From: Quadrisphaera sp. INWT6 | Lineage (GTDB): Bacteria > Actinomycetota > Actinomycetes > Actinomycetales > Quadrisphaeraceae | DNA length: 64,000 bases | Reading direction: 5' to 3' | Assembly (NCBI RefSeq): GCF_015390235.1 | Contig: NZ_VUOH01000001.1 | Span: forward strand, 310,001-374,000 | In this document: in pieces, positions 1 to 10,078 of the stretch | Position numbering within the stretch: the stretch's first letter is position 1 | Layout of the letters: each line of letters begins with the position of its first letter | Position numbers and translations under genes: made by a program | Notes under the pieces: model-generated | What the model saw: only the letters and a program-made list of their open reading frames with translations | What the model was told of the DNA's origin: nothing | The model's database searches: none

Positions 1-162
1 GGCATCCCGCAGTCGCTCCCGGGCACCAAGATGGCGTCCCACGGCGACGACTGGGCCACCAACCCCGCCACGCAGATCGCCTGGGGCCTGGACTACATCG
101 CCGACGTCTACGGCACCCCGTGCAGCGCCTGGGCCCACAGCCAGGCCGTCAACTGGTACTGA
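1..162 (+). CDS. C-terminal end of a lysozyme-like transglycosylase domain protein (5' partial)
   Basis: Only the last 53 codons are in the window, ending at a TGA. The stretch reading GDDWATNPATQIAWGLDYI, followed by YGTPCSAW and a terminal QAVNWY, matches the C-terminal lysozyme-like fold of secreted actinobacterial transglycosylases of the SLT/resuscitation-factor type, which cut peptidoglycan glycan strands. The catalytic part lies upstream of the window. The family call rests on this tail only, so any N-terminal LysM, G5 or signal peptide cannot be judged. A strong hairpin follows within 45 bases. Confidence 0.6.
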   Translation, partial: GIPQSLPGTKMASHGDDWATNPATQIAWGLDYIADVYGTPCSAWAHSQAVNWY

Positions 163-202
163 GCCGCCGCTGACCGCTCCGGAGCGGCAGCGACGGGCTG
201 CA

Positions 203-244
203 CGACGAGGGCCGCCGACCCAGCCGGGTCGGCGGCCCTCGTCG
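203..244. terminator. Bidirectional hairpin terminator between convergent genes
   Basis: A perfect 19-bp stem with a 4-base loop (arms 203-221 and 226-244) sits between the rightward partial transglycosylase gene and the leftward fumC. No U-tract follows, as is common in high-GC actinobacteria. It can serve both strands. Confidence 0.8.
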
Positions 245-260
245 CGCGCGGGCTGCGGGC

Positions 261-1682
261 TCAGGCCTGCGGCGGGCGCGTCATCTTCATGACGTCGAGG
301 GCGGAGTCGAGCTGCGCCTCGGTGATCTCGCCGCGCTCGACGAAGCCCAGGTCGATGACGGCCTGGCGCACCGTGACCCCCTTGGCCACGGCGTGCTTGG
401 CGACCTTGGCGGCCGCCTCGTAGCCGATGACGCGGTTGAGCGGGGTGACGATCGACGGCGACGCCTCGGCGTAGTGGCGGGCCTGCTCGACGTCGGCCTC
501 GAGACCGTCGACGACCTTGGTGGCCAGCACGCGGGAGCCGTTGGCGAGCAGGCGGGTGCTCTCGAGCACGCCGAGCGCCATGACGGGGATCTGCACGTTG
601 AGCTCGAAGGCGCCGGAGGCACCGGCCCACGCGACGGTGGCGTCGTTGCCGATGACGCGGGCGCACACCATGAGCACGGCCTCGTTGATGACCGGGTTCA
701 CCTTGCCCGGCATGATCGACGAGCCCGGCTGCAGGTCGGGGATGCGCAGCTCGCCCAGACCGGTGTTCGGGCCCGAGCCCATCCAGCGGATGTCGTTGTT
801 GACCTTGGTCAGCGAGACGGCGACGGTCTTCAGCTGGCCGGACAGCTCCACGAGGCCGTCACGGGCCGACTGGGCCTCGAAGTGGTCGCGCGCCTCCGTC
901 AGCGGCAGACCGGTGTCGGCGGCGAGCAGCTCGATGACGCGCTGGGGGAAGCCCGCGGGCGTGTTGATGCCGGTGCCGACCGCCGTGCCGCCCAGCGGCA
1001 CCTCGGCGACGCGGGGGAGCACCGCGTGCAGGCGCTCGACGCCGTAGCGGACGGCCGCGGCGTAGCCGCCGAACTCCTGGCCGAGGGTGACCGGGGTGGC
1101 GTCCATGAGGTGCGTGCGGCCCGACTTGACCACCTCGGCGAACTCGGCGGCCTTGGCCTCCAGCGACGCGGCCAGCTGCTCCAGCGCCGGCACCAGGTCG
1201 TTGACGACGGCGCTGGTGGCGGCCACGTGCACCGACGTCGGGAAGACGTCGTTGCTGCTCTGGGAGGCGTTGACGTGGTCGTTGGGGTGCACCGCCTCGC
1301 CGAGGGAGCGCGAGGCCAGGGTCGCGATGACCTCGTTGGCGTTCATGTTCGAGGACGTGCCCGACCCGGTCTGGAAGACGTCGACGGGGAACTGGTCGTC
1401 GTGGGCGCCGGTGGCCACCTCCTCGGCGGCGGCGGCGATCGCGTCGGCCACGGGCTGGGGCAGCACGCCCAGCTCGGCGTTGGCCAGCGCGGCGGCCTTC
1501 TTCACCCGGGCCAGCGCCTCGATGTGGCTGCGCTCCAGCGGGGTGCCGCTGATGGGGAAGTTCTCGACGGCGCGCTGCGTCTGCGCGCGCCAGAGGGCGG
1601 CCGCGGGGACGCGGACCTCACCCATCGTGTCGTGCTCGATGCGGAAGCCCGAGCCGTCGTCAGTGACCTGCGTCTGCGCCAT
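261..1682 (-). CDS. fumC: Class II fumarate hydratase
   Basis: Interconverts fumarate and L-malate in the TCA cycle as a cytosolic homotetramer without an Fe-S cluster. The 473-residue length is normal. The class II signature [11 protein letters not shown] is near residues 318-328, and the conserved blocks [10 protein letters not shown] (about 103) and [10 protein letters not shown] (about 190) are present. The frame stays open 32 codons further upstream, but that extension is proline-rich and not family-like, so the ATG before AQTQV is chosen. It lies 61 bases downstream of the carbonic anhydrase gene on the same strand and could be co-transcribed with it. Confidence 0.95.
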   Translation of the reverse strand: MAQTQVTDDGSGFRIEHDTMGEVRVPAAALWRAQTQRAVENFPISGTPLERSHIEALARVKKAAALANAELGVLPQPVADAIAAAAEEVATGAHDDQFPVDVFQTGSGTSSNMNANEVIATLASRSLGEAVHPNDHVNASQSSNDVFPTSVHVAATSAVVNDLVPALEQLAASLEAKAAEFAEVVKSGRTHLMDATPVTLGQEFGGYAAAVRYGVERLHAVLPRVAEVPLGGTAVGTGINTPAGFPQRVIELLAADTGLPLTEARDHFEAQSARDGLVELSGQLKTVAVSLTKVNNDIRWMGSGPNTGLGELRIPDLQPGSSIMPGKVNPVINEAVLMVCARVIGNDATVAWAGASGAFELNVQIPVMALGVLESTRLLANGSRVLATKVVDGLEADVEQARHYAEASPSIVTPLNRVIGYEAAAKVAKHAVAKGVTVRQAVIDLGFVERGEITEAQLDSALDVMKMTRPPQA

Positions 1683-1743
1683 GACCCGATCGTCCCAGAA
1701 CGGCCGGGACGACCGGGTGCCCGCCCCCGGAGGGGCTGGCGGC

Positions 1744-2439
1744 TCAGGCGGTGGGCGAGGCCCCCACGTCGTCAGCACCCTCGAGCAGCTCGACGCGGCC
1801 CGTGCCCAGCGCGTACGCCGTGCCCACGACCGCGGCGCGGCCCTCGCGGACGGCGCGGTCGAGCACGGTCGAGCGCTCGCGCAGCAGGGCCGCCGTGGCC
1901 CGCACGTGGGCGGCGCCGACGACGGTGGCCTCGACCGCCGGGTCGTCGTCGCGGGCGCGGCCCTGGCGCGCCACGAGGATGCTCGGGGCCACCCGCTCGA
2001 CGATGTCGCGGACGTACCCGCCGGGCACCGACCCGCCGTCGAGCGCGTCCAGGGCCGCGGCCACCGCGCCGCAGCGCTCGTGCCCGAGCACCACCACCAG
2101 CGGCACCCCCAGCACCTCGACGCCGTACTCGACCGAGCCCAGCACGGCCGCGTCGACGACGTGGCCGGCGGTGCGGACCACGAACAGGTCGCCCAGGTCG
2201 GCGTCGAAGACGAACTCCGCCGGCACGCGGGAGTCCGAGCAGCCCACGACCAGGGCGAAGGGGCGCTGCTCGGTCACCAGCTCGGCGCGCCGGGAGGCGC
2301 TGCCCGCGGGGGTGCCGCGCTCCACCACGAAGCGCTCGTTGCCCTCGGCCAGCGCGGCCCAGGCCTGGGCCGGGGTCGACGGGCGCGAGGCGGACGGCGG
2401 GGGGCTGTCGGGGCGGACCGAGGGAGGCAGTGCGGGCAC
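1744..2439 (-). CDS. Beta-class carbonic anhydrase
   Basis: Catalyses reversible hydration of CO2 to bicarbonate, supplying carboxylases and buffering pH. The 231-residue protein carries the zinc and catalytic set of the beta class: Cys67, Asp69 and Arg71 in CSDSR, then His120 and Cys123 in GHERCG. The first 20 or so residues are proline/serine-rich and probably disordered. It lies upstream of fumC on the same strand, where bicarbonate supply to anaplerotic reactions would make sense, though that link is inference. A hairpin separates it from the kinase gene upstream. Confidence 0.92.
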   Translation of the reverse strand: MPALPPSVRPDSPPPSASRPSTPAQAWAALAEGNERFVVERGTPAGSASRRAELVTEQRPFALVVGCSDSRVPAEFVFDADLGDLFVVRTAGHVVDAAVLGSVEYGVEVLGVPLVVVLGHERCGAVAAALDALDGGSVPGGYVRDIVERVAPSILVARQGRARDDDPAVEATVVGAAHVRATAALLRERSTVLDRAVREGRAAVVGTAYALGTGRVELLEGADDVGASPTA

Positions 2440-2463
2440 GGCCAGATCTTGCCGCAGACAGCG

Positions 2464-2505
2464 GCGCCGTGGTCCACCCGGTGCTGGACCGGGGGACCAC
2501 GGCGC
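2464..2505 (-). terminator. Hairpin terminator after the PfkB kinase gene
   Basis: A near-perfect stem (arms about 2464-2481 and 2489-2505, one bulged base) with a short loop lies 13 bases past the kinase stop codon on the minus strand and ahead of the carbonic anhydrase start. Confidence 0.65.
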
Positions 2506-2517
2506 TGCACGGCGGGC

Positions 2518-3447
2518 TCAGGAGCCGGACAGCTCCCGGCGCCACGGCGGGTCGGCCCCGGGACGCGACACGGTGATCGCCGCGACCCGCGCGGCGTGCG
2601 CGAGCAGCGTCTGCATCTCGTCGAGCGAGATGTCGCGCAGCGCCTGGCGGCGGTCAGCGCCCAGCAGGTCGTGCTCGGCGAGCCCGTCGACGAGCGCGCC
2701 CATGACCGAGTCACCGGCGCCGACCGTGTCGGCCACCGCCACCTTCGGGGCCTTGAACTCGACGCGGCCGCTGCGCGCCAGGGCCACGAGGCCCTTCGAG
2801 CCGCGCGTGAGCACCGCGAGGGAGGCGCCGCGGTCGATCCACGCCGCCAGCAGCGCCTCGTGGTCGCCGTCGGGCTGCAGCCAGTCGGCGTCCTCGTCGG
2901 AGAGCTTCACCACGTCGCAGTGCTCGACGAGCGCGTCGATGCGCTCGCGCACCAGCGACGGGTCGCCCATGAGCGCCGGGCGCAGGTTCGGGTCGAAGGT
3001 CGTGGTGGCCGTCTCCCGGAAGCGGGCCACCAGGCGGCCCACCGCGGCCGCGCCGGGCTCGTACCAGGAGCCGATCGAGCCGGTGTGGACCGCGACGACG
3101 TCGTCCGGCAGCGCCGCGTCGAGCGCGGGGCCCTCGGGCAGCTCCCACTCCAGGTCGAAGACGTAGGTGGCGGAGCCGTCCTCGGCGAGCGTCGCCTGCG
3201 CCGTCGACGTGGGGCCGGGCTGCACGGTGCCCTCGACCACGTGCACGCCGGAGGCCTTCGCGTGCGCGAGCACGGCCTCGCCGCGCTCGTCGTCGCCGAC
3301 GCGGGCGAGGAGGTGGGCCTCCCGGCCCAGCCGCGCCAGCCCGATGGCGACGTTGAGGGGGCTGCCGCCGGGGTACTCGCGCACCTCGGCGTCCGGGCGG
3401 TGGACGACGTCGACCAGCGCCTCACCGACCACGAGCACAGAGCTCAT
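2518..3447 (-). CDS. PfkB-family carbohydrate kinase, probably fructokinase
   Basis: ATP-dependent sugar kinase of 309 residues, the usual length for ribokinase/fructokinase proteins. The first PfkB signature with the GG hinge (GGSPLNVAIGLARLG) is at residues 27-41. The second, DTVGAGDS, is at 240-247, with Asp246 the predicted catalytic base. The closest recognisable subgroup is fructokinase (start SVLVVGEALVDVV and the GSPLNVA block), but the sugar cannot be fixed from sequence alone. It is a single gene, bounded by a hairpin downstream and by the divergent DUF4245 gene upstream. Confidence 0.85.
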   Translation of the reverse strand: MSSVLVVGEALVDVVHRPDAEVREYPGGSPLNVAIGLARLGREAHLLARVGDDERGEAVLAHAKASGVHVVEGTVQPGPTSTAQATLAEDGSATYVFDLEWELPEGPALDAALPDDVVAVHTGSIGSWYEPGAAAVGRLVARFRETATTTFDPNLRPALMGDPSLVRERIDALVEHCDVVKLSDEDADWLQPDGDHEALLAAWIDRGASLAVLTRGSKGLVALARSGRVEFKAPKVAVADTVGAGDSVMGALVDGLAEHDLLGADRRQALRDISLDEMQTLLAHAARVAAITVSRPGADPPWRRELSGS

Positions 3448-3539
3448 CGGGTGTTACCTCCTCGGGGCACTGCCGGCGACGTCCGCCGCCGGCGCTGGGA
3501 GCGGACTGTAGCGACGCGCGGCGGTGCGAGCATGGACGG

Positions 3540-4145
3540 GTGAGCCAGGCTCCCTCCGCACCCGCCGACCGACCCCCCGCCCGCAAGCGGCCCCGCGGGT
3601 TCGAGACCGCGGGCGACATGGTCCGGTCCGTCGTGGTGGTGATGGGCCTGGTGCTGGTCATCTACTTCCTCGGCGTGCGGCCGCAGGTCGAGCAGCGGCC
3701 CCCCGTCGACGTCGCCGGCGTCACCGAGCAGGCCCGCCAGGGCGGCGTCGCCGTGGCCGAGCCGGTGCTGCCCGAGGGGTGGGCGCCCTCCAACGCCCGG
3801 TTCGGGCCCGACGCCGAGGAGGGGCTGCCCACGCTCCACCTCGGCTACCTGGACCCGCAGGGCCAGTACGGGGGCATCAGCGCCACCCCCGCCACCACCC
3901 CGACCTGGGTGCAGGGCGTCGCGGGGGAGCCCGCCGTCGAGGACGGCACGCGCGACCTGGCCGGCCGCACCTGGCAGGTGTGGACCAACGACCAGACCCG
4001 GGGGACGACGCTGGTCAGCTCTCCCACCTCCGGGCAGGGCCCGGCGCTCGCCGTCACCAGCCGCGGCAGCGACCAGGCCCTGACGGAGCTGGCCACCGCC
4101 GCCGTCACCGCGACCGACCCGGCCGCCTCCACCGCCGGCTCCTGA
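3540..4145 (+). CDS. DUF4245 family single-pass membrane protein
   Basis: A 201-residue protein starting at GTG. A basic N-terminus (ARKRPRG) is followed by one membrane segment at about residues 28-46 and then an extracytoplasmic domain, the architecture of actinobacterial DUF4245 proteins. Its place beside xseA/xseB is typical of many actinobacteria, which supports the call. No catalytic motif is visible and the function is unknown. It converges on xseB with only 16 bases between stop codons. Confidence 0.75.
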   Translation: MSQAPSAPADRPPARKRPRGFETAGDMVRSVVVVMGLVLVIYFLGVRPQVEQRPPVDVAGVTEQARQGGVAVAEPVLPEGWAPSNARFGPDAEEGLPTLHLGYLDPQGQYGGISATPATTPTWVQGVAGEPAVEDGTRDLAGRTWQVWTNDQTRGTTLVSSPTSGQGPALAVTSRGSDQALTELATAAVTATDPAASTAGS

Positions 4146-4161
4146 CGGAGCGGACCGCGGC

Positions 4162-4398
4162 TCAGCCCTGCGAGCGCGCCGCCTCGAGGCGCTCGCGGGC
4201 GCCGTCGAGCCACTGCTGGCAGCGGGAGGCCAGCGCCTCGCCCCGCTCCCACAGGCGCAGCGACTCCTCCAGGGGAGCCCCACCCGCCTCCAGGCGCCGC
4301 ACCACCTCGACCAGCTGGTCGCGCGCCTGCTCGTAGCCCATCTGGGCGACCTCGTCGGCCACCGCCGTGCTGCCGGTGCTGCCCTGCTCGTCAGCCAT
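4162..4398 (-). CDS. xseB: Exodeoxyribonuclease VII small subunit
   Basis: A 78-residue helical subunit of exonuclease VII. Several copies bind one XseA chain, and the complex degrades single-stranded DNA from both ends. The core reads [18 protein letters not shown] followed by [13 protein letters not shown], the family hallmark. Its start overlaps the end of xseA by 8 bases, so the two are translationally coupled and made in step. Confidence 0.93.
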   Translation of the reverse strand: MADEQGSTGSTAVADEVAQMGYEQARDQLVEVVRRLEAGGAPLEESLRLWERGEALASRCQQWLDGARERLEAARSQG

Positions 4399-5722
4399 CG
4401 CCGTCGTCTCCGAACTGCTCGTCGTCCTCGTCCTCGTTGTCGACCACCTCGACCACGATCGACCCTCGCGCCAGCCGCGCCCGGAGCCACTCCCCGGTGG
4501 GGGCGTCCTCGGGGGAGCGGACCACTTGGCCCTCGTCGGTCTGCAGCACCGCGTACCCGCGCTCCAGCACCGCGGCGGGGCTCAGCGCCCGCACGCTCGC
4601 GGCCAGCCCGGTGAGCACCCCCGCCTGCTCGCGCAGGCGCCCCTCCAGGGCCCGGCGCCCTCGCTCGCGCGCCTCGGCGACGGTGCGGGTGGGCTCGGCG
4701 AGCAGGGCGCGCGGGTCGGCCAGGACCGGGCGGGAGCGCAGGGCCCGCAGGCCCGCCTCCTCGGCCTCGAGCAGGCGCAGCACGCCGCGGCGCAGCCGGC
4801 CGCGCGCGGACTCCAGCCCGGCGACCTCCTCCGCGACGGCGGGCACCACGCGGCGGCCCGCGTCGGTGGGGGTGGAGGCGCGCACGTCGGCGACGAGGTC
4901 GAGCAGCACGTTGTCGACCTCGTGGCCGATCGCGCTGACCACGGGCGTGCGGCACGCGGCCACGGCTCGGCACAGCGCCTCGTTGCTGAAGGGCAGCAGG
5001 TCCTCGAGGGAGCCGCCGCCGCGGGCCACCACGATGACGTCGACGCCGGCGTCGTCGTCGAGCTCGGCGACGGCCGCGCTGACCTCGCTCACCGCGCTCG
5101 CGCCCTGCACCGCCACCTGGCGGACCTCAAAGCGCACCCCGGGCCACCGGTCGCTGGCGGTGCGGACCACGTCGCGCTCGGCGGCGCTGGCCCGCCCGCA
5201 GACCAGGCCGACGCAGCGGGGGAGGAAGGGCAGGGGCTTCTTGCGGTGCTCGTCGAGCAGGCCCTCGGAGGCCAGGACGCGCTTGAGGTGCTCGATGCGG
5301 GCGAGCAGCTCGCCGATGCCGACCGGGCGGATGTCGGTGGCCTGGAGCTGCAGCACGCCGCGCTTGGTCCAGAACTCGGGGCTGGCCCGCACCACCACGC
5401 GGGCGCCCTCGGCCAGGCCGCCGGGCAGCGCGTCGAGCAGGCGCACGTGGGCGCTGACCGGCAGGGACATGTCGACGTCGGTGTCGCGCAGGGTCAGGTA
5501 CGCCGTGGTGGTGCCCGGACGGCGCGTGGCCTGCACGACCTGCCCCTCGACCCAGACCTGGGGCATCTTGGCCACGTAGTCGCTGATCTTCATGGTGAGC
5601 AGCCGCACCGGCCACGGGTGCTCGGCGCTGGTCTGGCCCGCCGTGGGCGGGAGGGCGCGCGTCGTCTGCTGCGCCCCCTGACGCGTCCCCTGCTCGGCCG
5701 TCTCGGCCCCGGCCTCCACCAC
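4391..5722 (-). CDS. xseA: Exodeoxyribonuclease VII large subunit
   Basis: The catalytic chain (443 residues) of the single-strand-specific exonuclease VII. An OB-fold for DNA binding spans about 50-140 (start of the block WVEGQVV), followed by the catalytic core with the invariant [17 protein letters not shown] and AIGHEVD motifs, then a coiled-coil that holds XseB copies. The C-terminus ends in an acidic tail ([15 protein letters not shown]). The N-terminal 40 residues are low-complexity, and an internal ATG at [11 protein letters not shown] could also serve as start. Divergent from ispH with only 22 bases between. Confidence 0.93.
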   Translation of the reverse strand: MVEAGAETAEQGTRQGAQQTTRALPPTAGQTSAEHPWPVRLLTMKISDYVAKMPQVWVEGQVVQATRRPGTTTAYLTLRDTDVDMSLPVSAHVRLLDALPGGLAEGARVVVRASPEFWTKRGVLQLQATDIRPVGIGELLARIEHLKRVLASEGLLDEHRKKPLPFLPRCVGLVCGRASAAERDVVRTASDRWPGVRFEVRQVAVQGASAVSEVSAAVAELDDDAGVDVIVVARGGGSLEDLLPFSNEALCRAVAACRTPVVSAIGHEVDNVLLDLVADVRASTPTDAGRRVVPAVAEEVAGLESARGRLRRGVLRLLEAEEAGLRALRSRPVLADPRALLAEPTRTVAEARERGRRALEGRLREQAGVLTGLAASVRALSPAAVLERGYAVLQTDEGQVVRSPEDAPTGEWLRARLARGSIVVEVVDNEDEDDEQFGDDGDG

Positions 5723-5744
5723 GCTGCGACCTTACGATGGAGGG

Positions 5745-6797
5745 GTGACAGCGCTGGAGACGACGACCGCCCCTGTGGACGGGGCCGCGCCCACCGGCGG
5801 CGAGCGCCGCAGGCAGGTGCTGCTGGCCGCCCCCCGCGGCTACTGCGCCGGCGTCGACCGCGCCGTCGAGACCGTGGAGCGGGCCCTGGAGCACTACGGC
5901 GCCCCGGTCTACGTGCGCAAGGAGATCGTCCACAACAAGCACGTGGTGGAGGTGCTCACCCAGCGCGGGGCGGTCTTCGTCGACGAGACCGACCAGGTGC
6001 CCGAGGGCGCCCGCCTGGTGTTCTCCGCCCACGGCGTCTCCCCGGCGGTCCGCGAGGCCGCCGCGGCCCGCTCGCTGGAGACCCTCGACGCCACCTGCCC
6101 GCTGGTCACCAAGGTGCACCGCGAGGCGGTCCGGTTCGCGCGCGACGGGTACTCGATCCTCCTGGTCGGCCACGAGGGCCACGAGGAGGTCGAGGGCACC
6201 GCGGGCGAGGCGCCCGACCACGTGACCGTCGTCGACTCGCCCGACGCCGTCGACGGGATCACCGTCCCCGACCCCGAGCGCGTCGTGTGGCTCTCGCAGA
6301 CCACGCTCAGCGTCGACGAGACGATGGAGACGGTCCGCCGCCTGCGCGAGCGCTTCCCGGCGCTGGCCGACCCGCCCTCCGACGACATCTGCTACGCCAC
6401 CCAGAACCGCCAGGTCGCGGTGAAGAAGGTGGCCGCCCGCGCCGACCTCGTCATCGTCGTCGGCTCGGCGAACTCCTCGAACTCGGTGCGCCTCGTGGAG
6501 GTGGCGCTGCAGAACGGGGCCACCTCGTCCTACCGCGTCGACAAGGCCTCCGAGGTGCAGGACGCCTGGTTCGAGGGCGTCGACGTCGTCGGCGTCACCT
6601 CGGGTGCCTCCGTGCCGGAGATCCTCGTCGACGACGTGCTCGCCGACCTGGCCCGCCGCGGCTACGGCGAGCCCGAGGAGGTGCGCACCGCGCAGGAGGA
6701 CCTGGTCTTCTCCCTGCCGCGCGAGCTGCGCACCAGCCTGGGCCTCACCCCGACCGGCGGCTCCGGCCCCGCCGCCGGCGCCTGCTCCACGAGCTGA
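5745..6797 (+). CDS. ispH: 4-hydroxy-3-methylbut-2-enyl diphosphate reductase
   Basis: Last step of the MEP pathway: reduces HMBPP to isopentenyl and dimethylallyl diphosphate with a [4Fe-4S] cluster. The three cluster cysteines are present at 34 (PRGYCAGV), 118 (DATCPL) and 216 (DDICYATQ). The acid-rich [11 protein letters not shown] block holding the proton-donor glutamate and the SANSSNS substrate motif are intact. The 350-residue length is normal, with about 20 extra N-terminal residues. The start is GTG, in a tightly packed divergent promoter region shared with xseA. Confidence 0.96.
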   Translation: MTALETTTAPVDGAAPTGGERRRQVLLAAPRGYCAGVDRAVETVERALEHYGAPVYVRKEIVHNKHVVEVLTQRGAVFVDETDQVPEGARLVFSAHGVSPAVREAAAARSLETLDATCPLVTKVHREAVRFARDGYSILLVGHEGHEEVEGTAGEAPDHVTVVDSPDAVDGITVPDPERVVWLSQTTLSVDETMETVRRLRERFPALADPPSDDICYATQNRQVAVKKVAARADLVIVVGSANSSNSVRLVEVALQNGATSSYRVDKASEVQDAWFEGVDVVGVTSGASVPEILVDDVLADLARRGYGEPEEVRTAQEDLVFSLPRELRTSLGLTPTGGSGPAAGACSTS

Positions 6798-6805
6798 GGC
6801 CCGTC

Positions 6806-7131
6806 GTGGCGGGTGCGGGGCCGCTCGGCGGCGACTGGGTCTCCGGCGAGCGGGTCTTCGGCCCGCCGTCCGGGACGTTCGACGCCGACTGGCTGGTGCC
6901 TGTGGTGCGCGAGGCCGTCCCGGGGGTGGAGCACGAGCGCGCCCGGGAGGCGGTCGCTGCCGTGTGGGCGGTGCTCCGCGAGGAGGCGGGCCTGCGCGGC
7001 TGCGCGCCGGTCGACGTGCCCGACGACGTCGTGGGGGCTCGCCTGGGGTCCGCGGCCGCGCGCCCGACCGGGTGGACGAGGCCGCGCTCACCGCGGTGCG
7101 CGCCGCCGTCCGCGCCTACGGCGCCTCCTGA
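6806..7131 (+). pseudogene. Small hypothetical protein with an apparent frameshift
   Basis: A GTG start 8 bases after ispH opens a frame with good third-position GC bias, encoding GDWVSGERVFGPPSGTF and then an acidic helical stretch to about 7050. From there the coding character continues in the -1 frame (DRVDEAALTAVRAAV) to a TGA at 7129-7131. One deleted or inserted base near 7036-7060 would restore a protein of about 107 residues. I do not recognise a family. It probably forms an operon with ispH. Either the sequence has an indel here or the gene is broken. Confidence 0.45.
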
Positions 7132-7140
7132 CCCTCCTCC

Positions 7141-7173
7141 CCGCGACGATCACGCGCCTGAGCGCCACTCCGC
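7141..7173 (+). repeat. Left arm of a ~32-bp inverted repeat flanking the AbiEi-like gene
   Basis: The reverse complement of this segment matches 8208-8239 at about 31 of 32 positions. The shared core is ggagtggcgctcagg followed by gcgtgatcgtcgcgg after one variable base. The two arms lie on either side of the broken gene at 7240-8183. Confidence 0.75.
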
Positions 7174-7208
7174 TGGCGCTGTCCACAGGCCGGTCGACAG
7201 CGCCAGCG
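7171..7208. terminator. Hairpin, possible terminator of the ispH transcript
   Basis: A perfect 13-bp stem (7171-7183 pairing with 7196-7208) with a 12-base loop lies about 40 bases past the end of the small gene after ispH. It overlaps the inner edge of the inverted-repeat arm by three bases. Confidence 0.5.
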
Positions 7209-7239
7209 CGCCGACCCGCTCTGGCGACAGGCTCGTCGG

Positions 7240-8183
7240 GTGCCTCGCCGACGCCAGATGCCCCAAGAGCCCGTGGCTCCGTTCACGCGGCGCGACCTCT
7301 CCGACGTCGGCGTGAGCGCGCGGACGGTCGACCGCCACCTCGCGGCGGGTCTCCTGTGCGAACCGGTCAGCGGCGTGTACGCCGACCCGCGGTCGGTCGA
7401 CGACGACGCCGTGCGCCTGCGCGTCCTCGCCCTGGCCCTGCCGGAAGGGGCCGTCGTCACCCGGTCCGCGGCCGCCTGGGTGCACGGCTTCGACCCGCGG
7501 GCTCCTCACCAGCGAGCCTCACCCCTGCCGCTGGAGTGCGTGGCCGACCCCCGCAGCGGCCTGCTGGTGCCGCGCAGGCGCGGCCTGGTCACCCACCTCG
7601 ACCGGCTTCCGACCAGCGACACCGCGGTGGTCGACGGCATCCCGGTGACCACCGTCGAGCGGACCGCGCTCGACGTCGCCCGGTTCCTCCCGCCGCACAT
7701 GGGGCTCGCCGTGTCGATGCGATGGCCCACGCCGAGCTCATCGACCCCGTGGCCCTCCTGCCCCGGTACGAGGAGTGGCCGGAGCGGCAGAGGTGGATGG
7801 CGCGCGGCAAGCAGACCCTCGACCTGTGCGAGCCGAAGACCGAGTCGTACGGGGAGTCGTGGACGCGGCGCCGGATCGTCGACGCGGGGTTCCCCCGTCC
7901 TGAGCCGCAGATCTGGGTGCCTGAGGAGCGCCCCGGCGCCCACCGCCTCGACATGGGCTGGCGCGAGCTGCGCCGCGCCGTCGAGCACGACGGCGAGGAG
8001 GACCACTCCGAGGAGGACGACCAGGACCACGACGAGGACCGGCGCGAGAGGCTCCGCCGCGACCACGGCTGGACGGTCTGGGCGGTGCGGAAGGGCGACG
8101 TCCTGGGGTGGGACATGAAGATCGAGCGAGCGGTGGGAGAGCTGCTGGGTGTGGAGCCGAAGATCCGACGGCGGTCGTGGTGA
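7240..8183 (+). pseudogene. AbiEi-type winged-helix plus DUF559-like endonuclease-fold protein, frameshifted
   Basis: The first half (from GTG 7240; an inner ATG at 7258 is possible) has an AbiEi-antitoxin-like N-terminus: FTRRDLSDVGVSARTV, then VYADP and RSAAAWVHGF. It stays in frame to about 7711. The second half is one frame over: VDAMAHAELIDP, then DMGWRELRRAVEHDG, the PD-(D/E)xK-like DUF559 motif, and an unusually acidic run before RRERLRRDHGW. Adding one base at gtgtcg (about 7711-7716) joins them into a typical ~310-residue actinobacterial protein of this kind, whose function is not established. The gene lies inside an inverted repeat. Confidence 0.6.
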
Positions 8184-8250
8184 CGCTGAGGTGCGTGATC
8201 GTCGCGGGGGAGTGGCGCTCAGGTGCGTGATCGTCGCGGGGGGGGGGGGG
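8184..8250 (+). repeat. 32-bp direct repeat pair, right inverted-repeat arm and a run of 13 G
   Basis: The unit starting cgctgaggtgcgtgatc at 8184 recurs at 8216 with one mismatch (period 32). The span 8208-8239 is the right arm of the inverted repeat whose left arm is 7141-7173. A homopolymer of 13 G occupies 8238-8250 and abuts the stop codon of the leftward glycosidase gene. No gene is seen here. Confidence 0.75.
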
Positions 8251-10069
8251 TCAGCTGTTGAGGGCCCTGTCGAGGTTCACCGCGGCGCTGATCAGCGCCA
8301 GGTGCGTGAACGCCTGCGGGAAGTTGCCCAGCGCCTCGCCCGACGGGCCGATCTCCTCGGCGTACAGCCCCAGGTGGTTGGCGTAGGTCAGCATCTTCTC
8401 GAAGGTCAGCCGCGCCTCGCGCAGGCGCCCGGCGCGGGTGAGCGCCTCGACGTACCAGAACGAGCAGAGGTTGAACGTGCCCTCGTCGTCGACGAGGCCG
8501 TCGTGCCCGTCGATGGCGTACCGGGAGACCAGGCTGTCGGCGACGAGCTCGTCACCGATCTTGTCGAGCGTCGACAGGAAGCGCGGGTCGGTCGGGCCGG
8601 CGAACTTCACCAGCGGCATGACCAGCAGCGACGCGTCGAAGGTCCGGCTGCCCGGGTACATCGTGTACGCGCCGAGCTCGGGGTCCCAGCACTCCTCCTG
8701 CACGAACCGGTACGCCTTGGCGCCCAGGCGCCGCCACCGCTCGGTCGGTGCCGGCAGACCGCGCGAGCGGGCCAGCCGCACGGCGCGGTCGTAGGCCACC
8801 CACGTCATGAGCGCGGAGTAGGTGAACCGCTGCCGGGGCCCCCTGACCTCCCAGACGCCCTCGTCGGGGGTGTCCCAGTTGTCGGCGAGCCAGTCGAGGC
8901 GGCGCGACAGCGTGGTCCACAGGTCCCACGAGATCGGGACCTCGCGGTTGTAGAGGTACACCGAGTCCATGAGCTCGCCGTAGACGTCGAGCTGGCGCTG
9001 GTCGACGGCGTTGTTGCCGACCCGCACCGGGCGCGAGCCGCGGTACCCCTCGAGGTGGTCGAGCACCTGCTCGGGGATGTGCTCGCTGCCGTCGACGGCG
9101 TACATTGATCGAGACGTCGCGCTCGGCGTCGGCGGCCTCGCAGCGCCGCTGCACCCAGTCCATGAAGGCCGAGGCCTCCTCCAGGTACCCCAGCCGCATC
9201 AGGCCGTAGACCGTGAAGGCGGCGTCGCGCAGCCAGGCGTAGCGGTAGTCCCAGTTGCGCGACCCGCCCATCGCCTCCGGCAGGGACGTCGTCGGGGCCG
9301 CCACCAGCGCGCCCGTGGGGTGGTAGACGAGGAGCTTCAGGGTGAGTGCCGACCGCTGCACGACCTCGCGCCAGCGGCCCCGGTAGCGCGACCCCGCCGA
9401 CCACCGCTGCCAGTAGTCGCTGGTCCTGTCGAACATCTCGTCGACCTCGCCCTCGGCGAGGGGGCGCACGTCGCCGCGCCACTCCAGGACGACGTCGGCC
9501 TGCTCCCCGTGCTCCAGGGCGAACTCGGCGGTGACGCCGGGGCCGCCGGCGCCCCCGTCCACGCCGTCGGTCAGCCGCAGCGCGACGCCGGGCTGCACCC
9601 GCAGCACGAACCTGCCGGCGGAGGAGGTGAAGACAGCCCCCACTCCGTCGACGAGGCGCACCTGGTGGCGCGCGCGGCCGTAGTCGAACGCGGGGGTGCA
9701 GTCGAGCACGAACTCCGCGCGACCCCGCACGGCCCGCGCCCGGCGGACCAGGAGGTCGCGCGGGGCCGCGACGCTGCTGGTCTCGGGGACCATGAAGTCG
9801 ATGACCTCGCCCACGGCCTCCCGGCCCAGGAACCGCGTGAGCAGGATGTTCGTGTCGGGCAGGTAGAGCTGCTTGGGCCGGGTCGCCGTGCGCGCCCGCA
9901 GGCTGAAGGAGCCGCCGCGGTCGGCGTCGAGCAGGGCGGCGAACAGCGACGGGGCGTCGAAGCGCGAGGGGCAGTACCAGTCGATGGTGCCGTCGGTCCC
10001 GACCAGCGCTGTGGTGCGCAGGTCTCCGATGACGCCGTGCTCTTCGATCGGGAGGTAGCGCTCTGGCAC
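8251..10069 (-). pseudogene. Glycoside hydrolase family 15 (glucoamylase/trehalase-like), frameshifted
   Basis: The two halves of one GH15 protein lie in different frames. The N-terminal half (from ATG 10069) begins RYLPIEEHGVIGDLRTTALV, the trehalase-like N-terminal beta domain, and runs through SRNWDYRYAWLRDAAFTVYG into the alpha/alpha barrel. It loses frame after CEAADAERDVSI near 9118. The C-terminal half resumes at MYAVDGSEHIPE (9105) and ends properly at 8251. The expected junction is an uninterrupted (S/L)xxMYxVDG motif, so a 1-2 base indel is likely. The restored protein is about 605 residues, the normal size. Such enzymes hydrolyse trehalose or alpha-glucans. It is a single gene after rmuC. 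Confidence 0.8.
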
Positions 10070-10078
10070 CCCCTGACG

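Noticed and set aside
393-3543. Long rightward frames over fumC, the carbonic anhydrase and the kinase
   Set aside because: They are antisense to clear families, arginine- and glycine-rich, and follow the GC-skewed shadow pattern.
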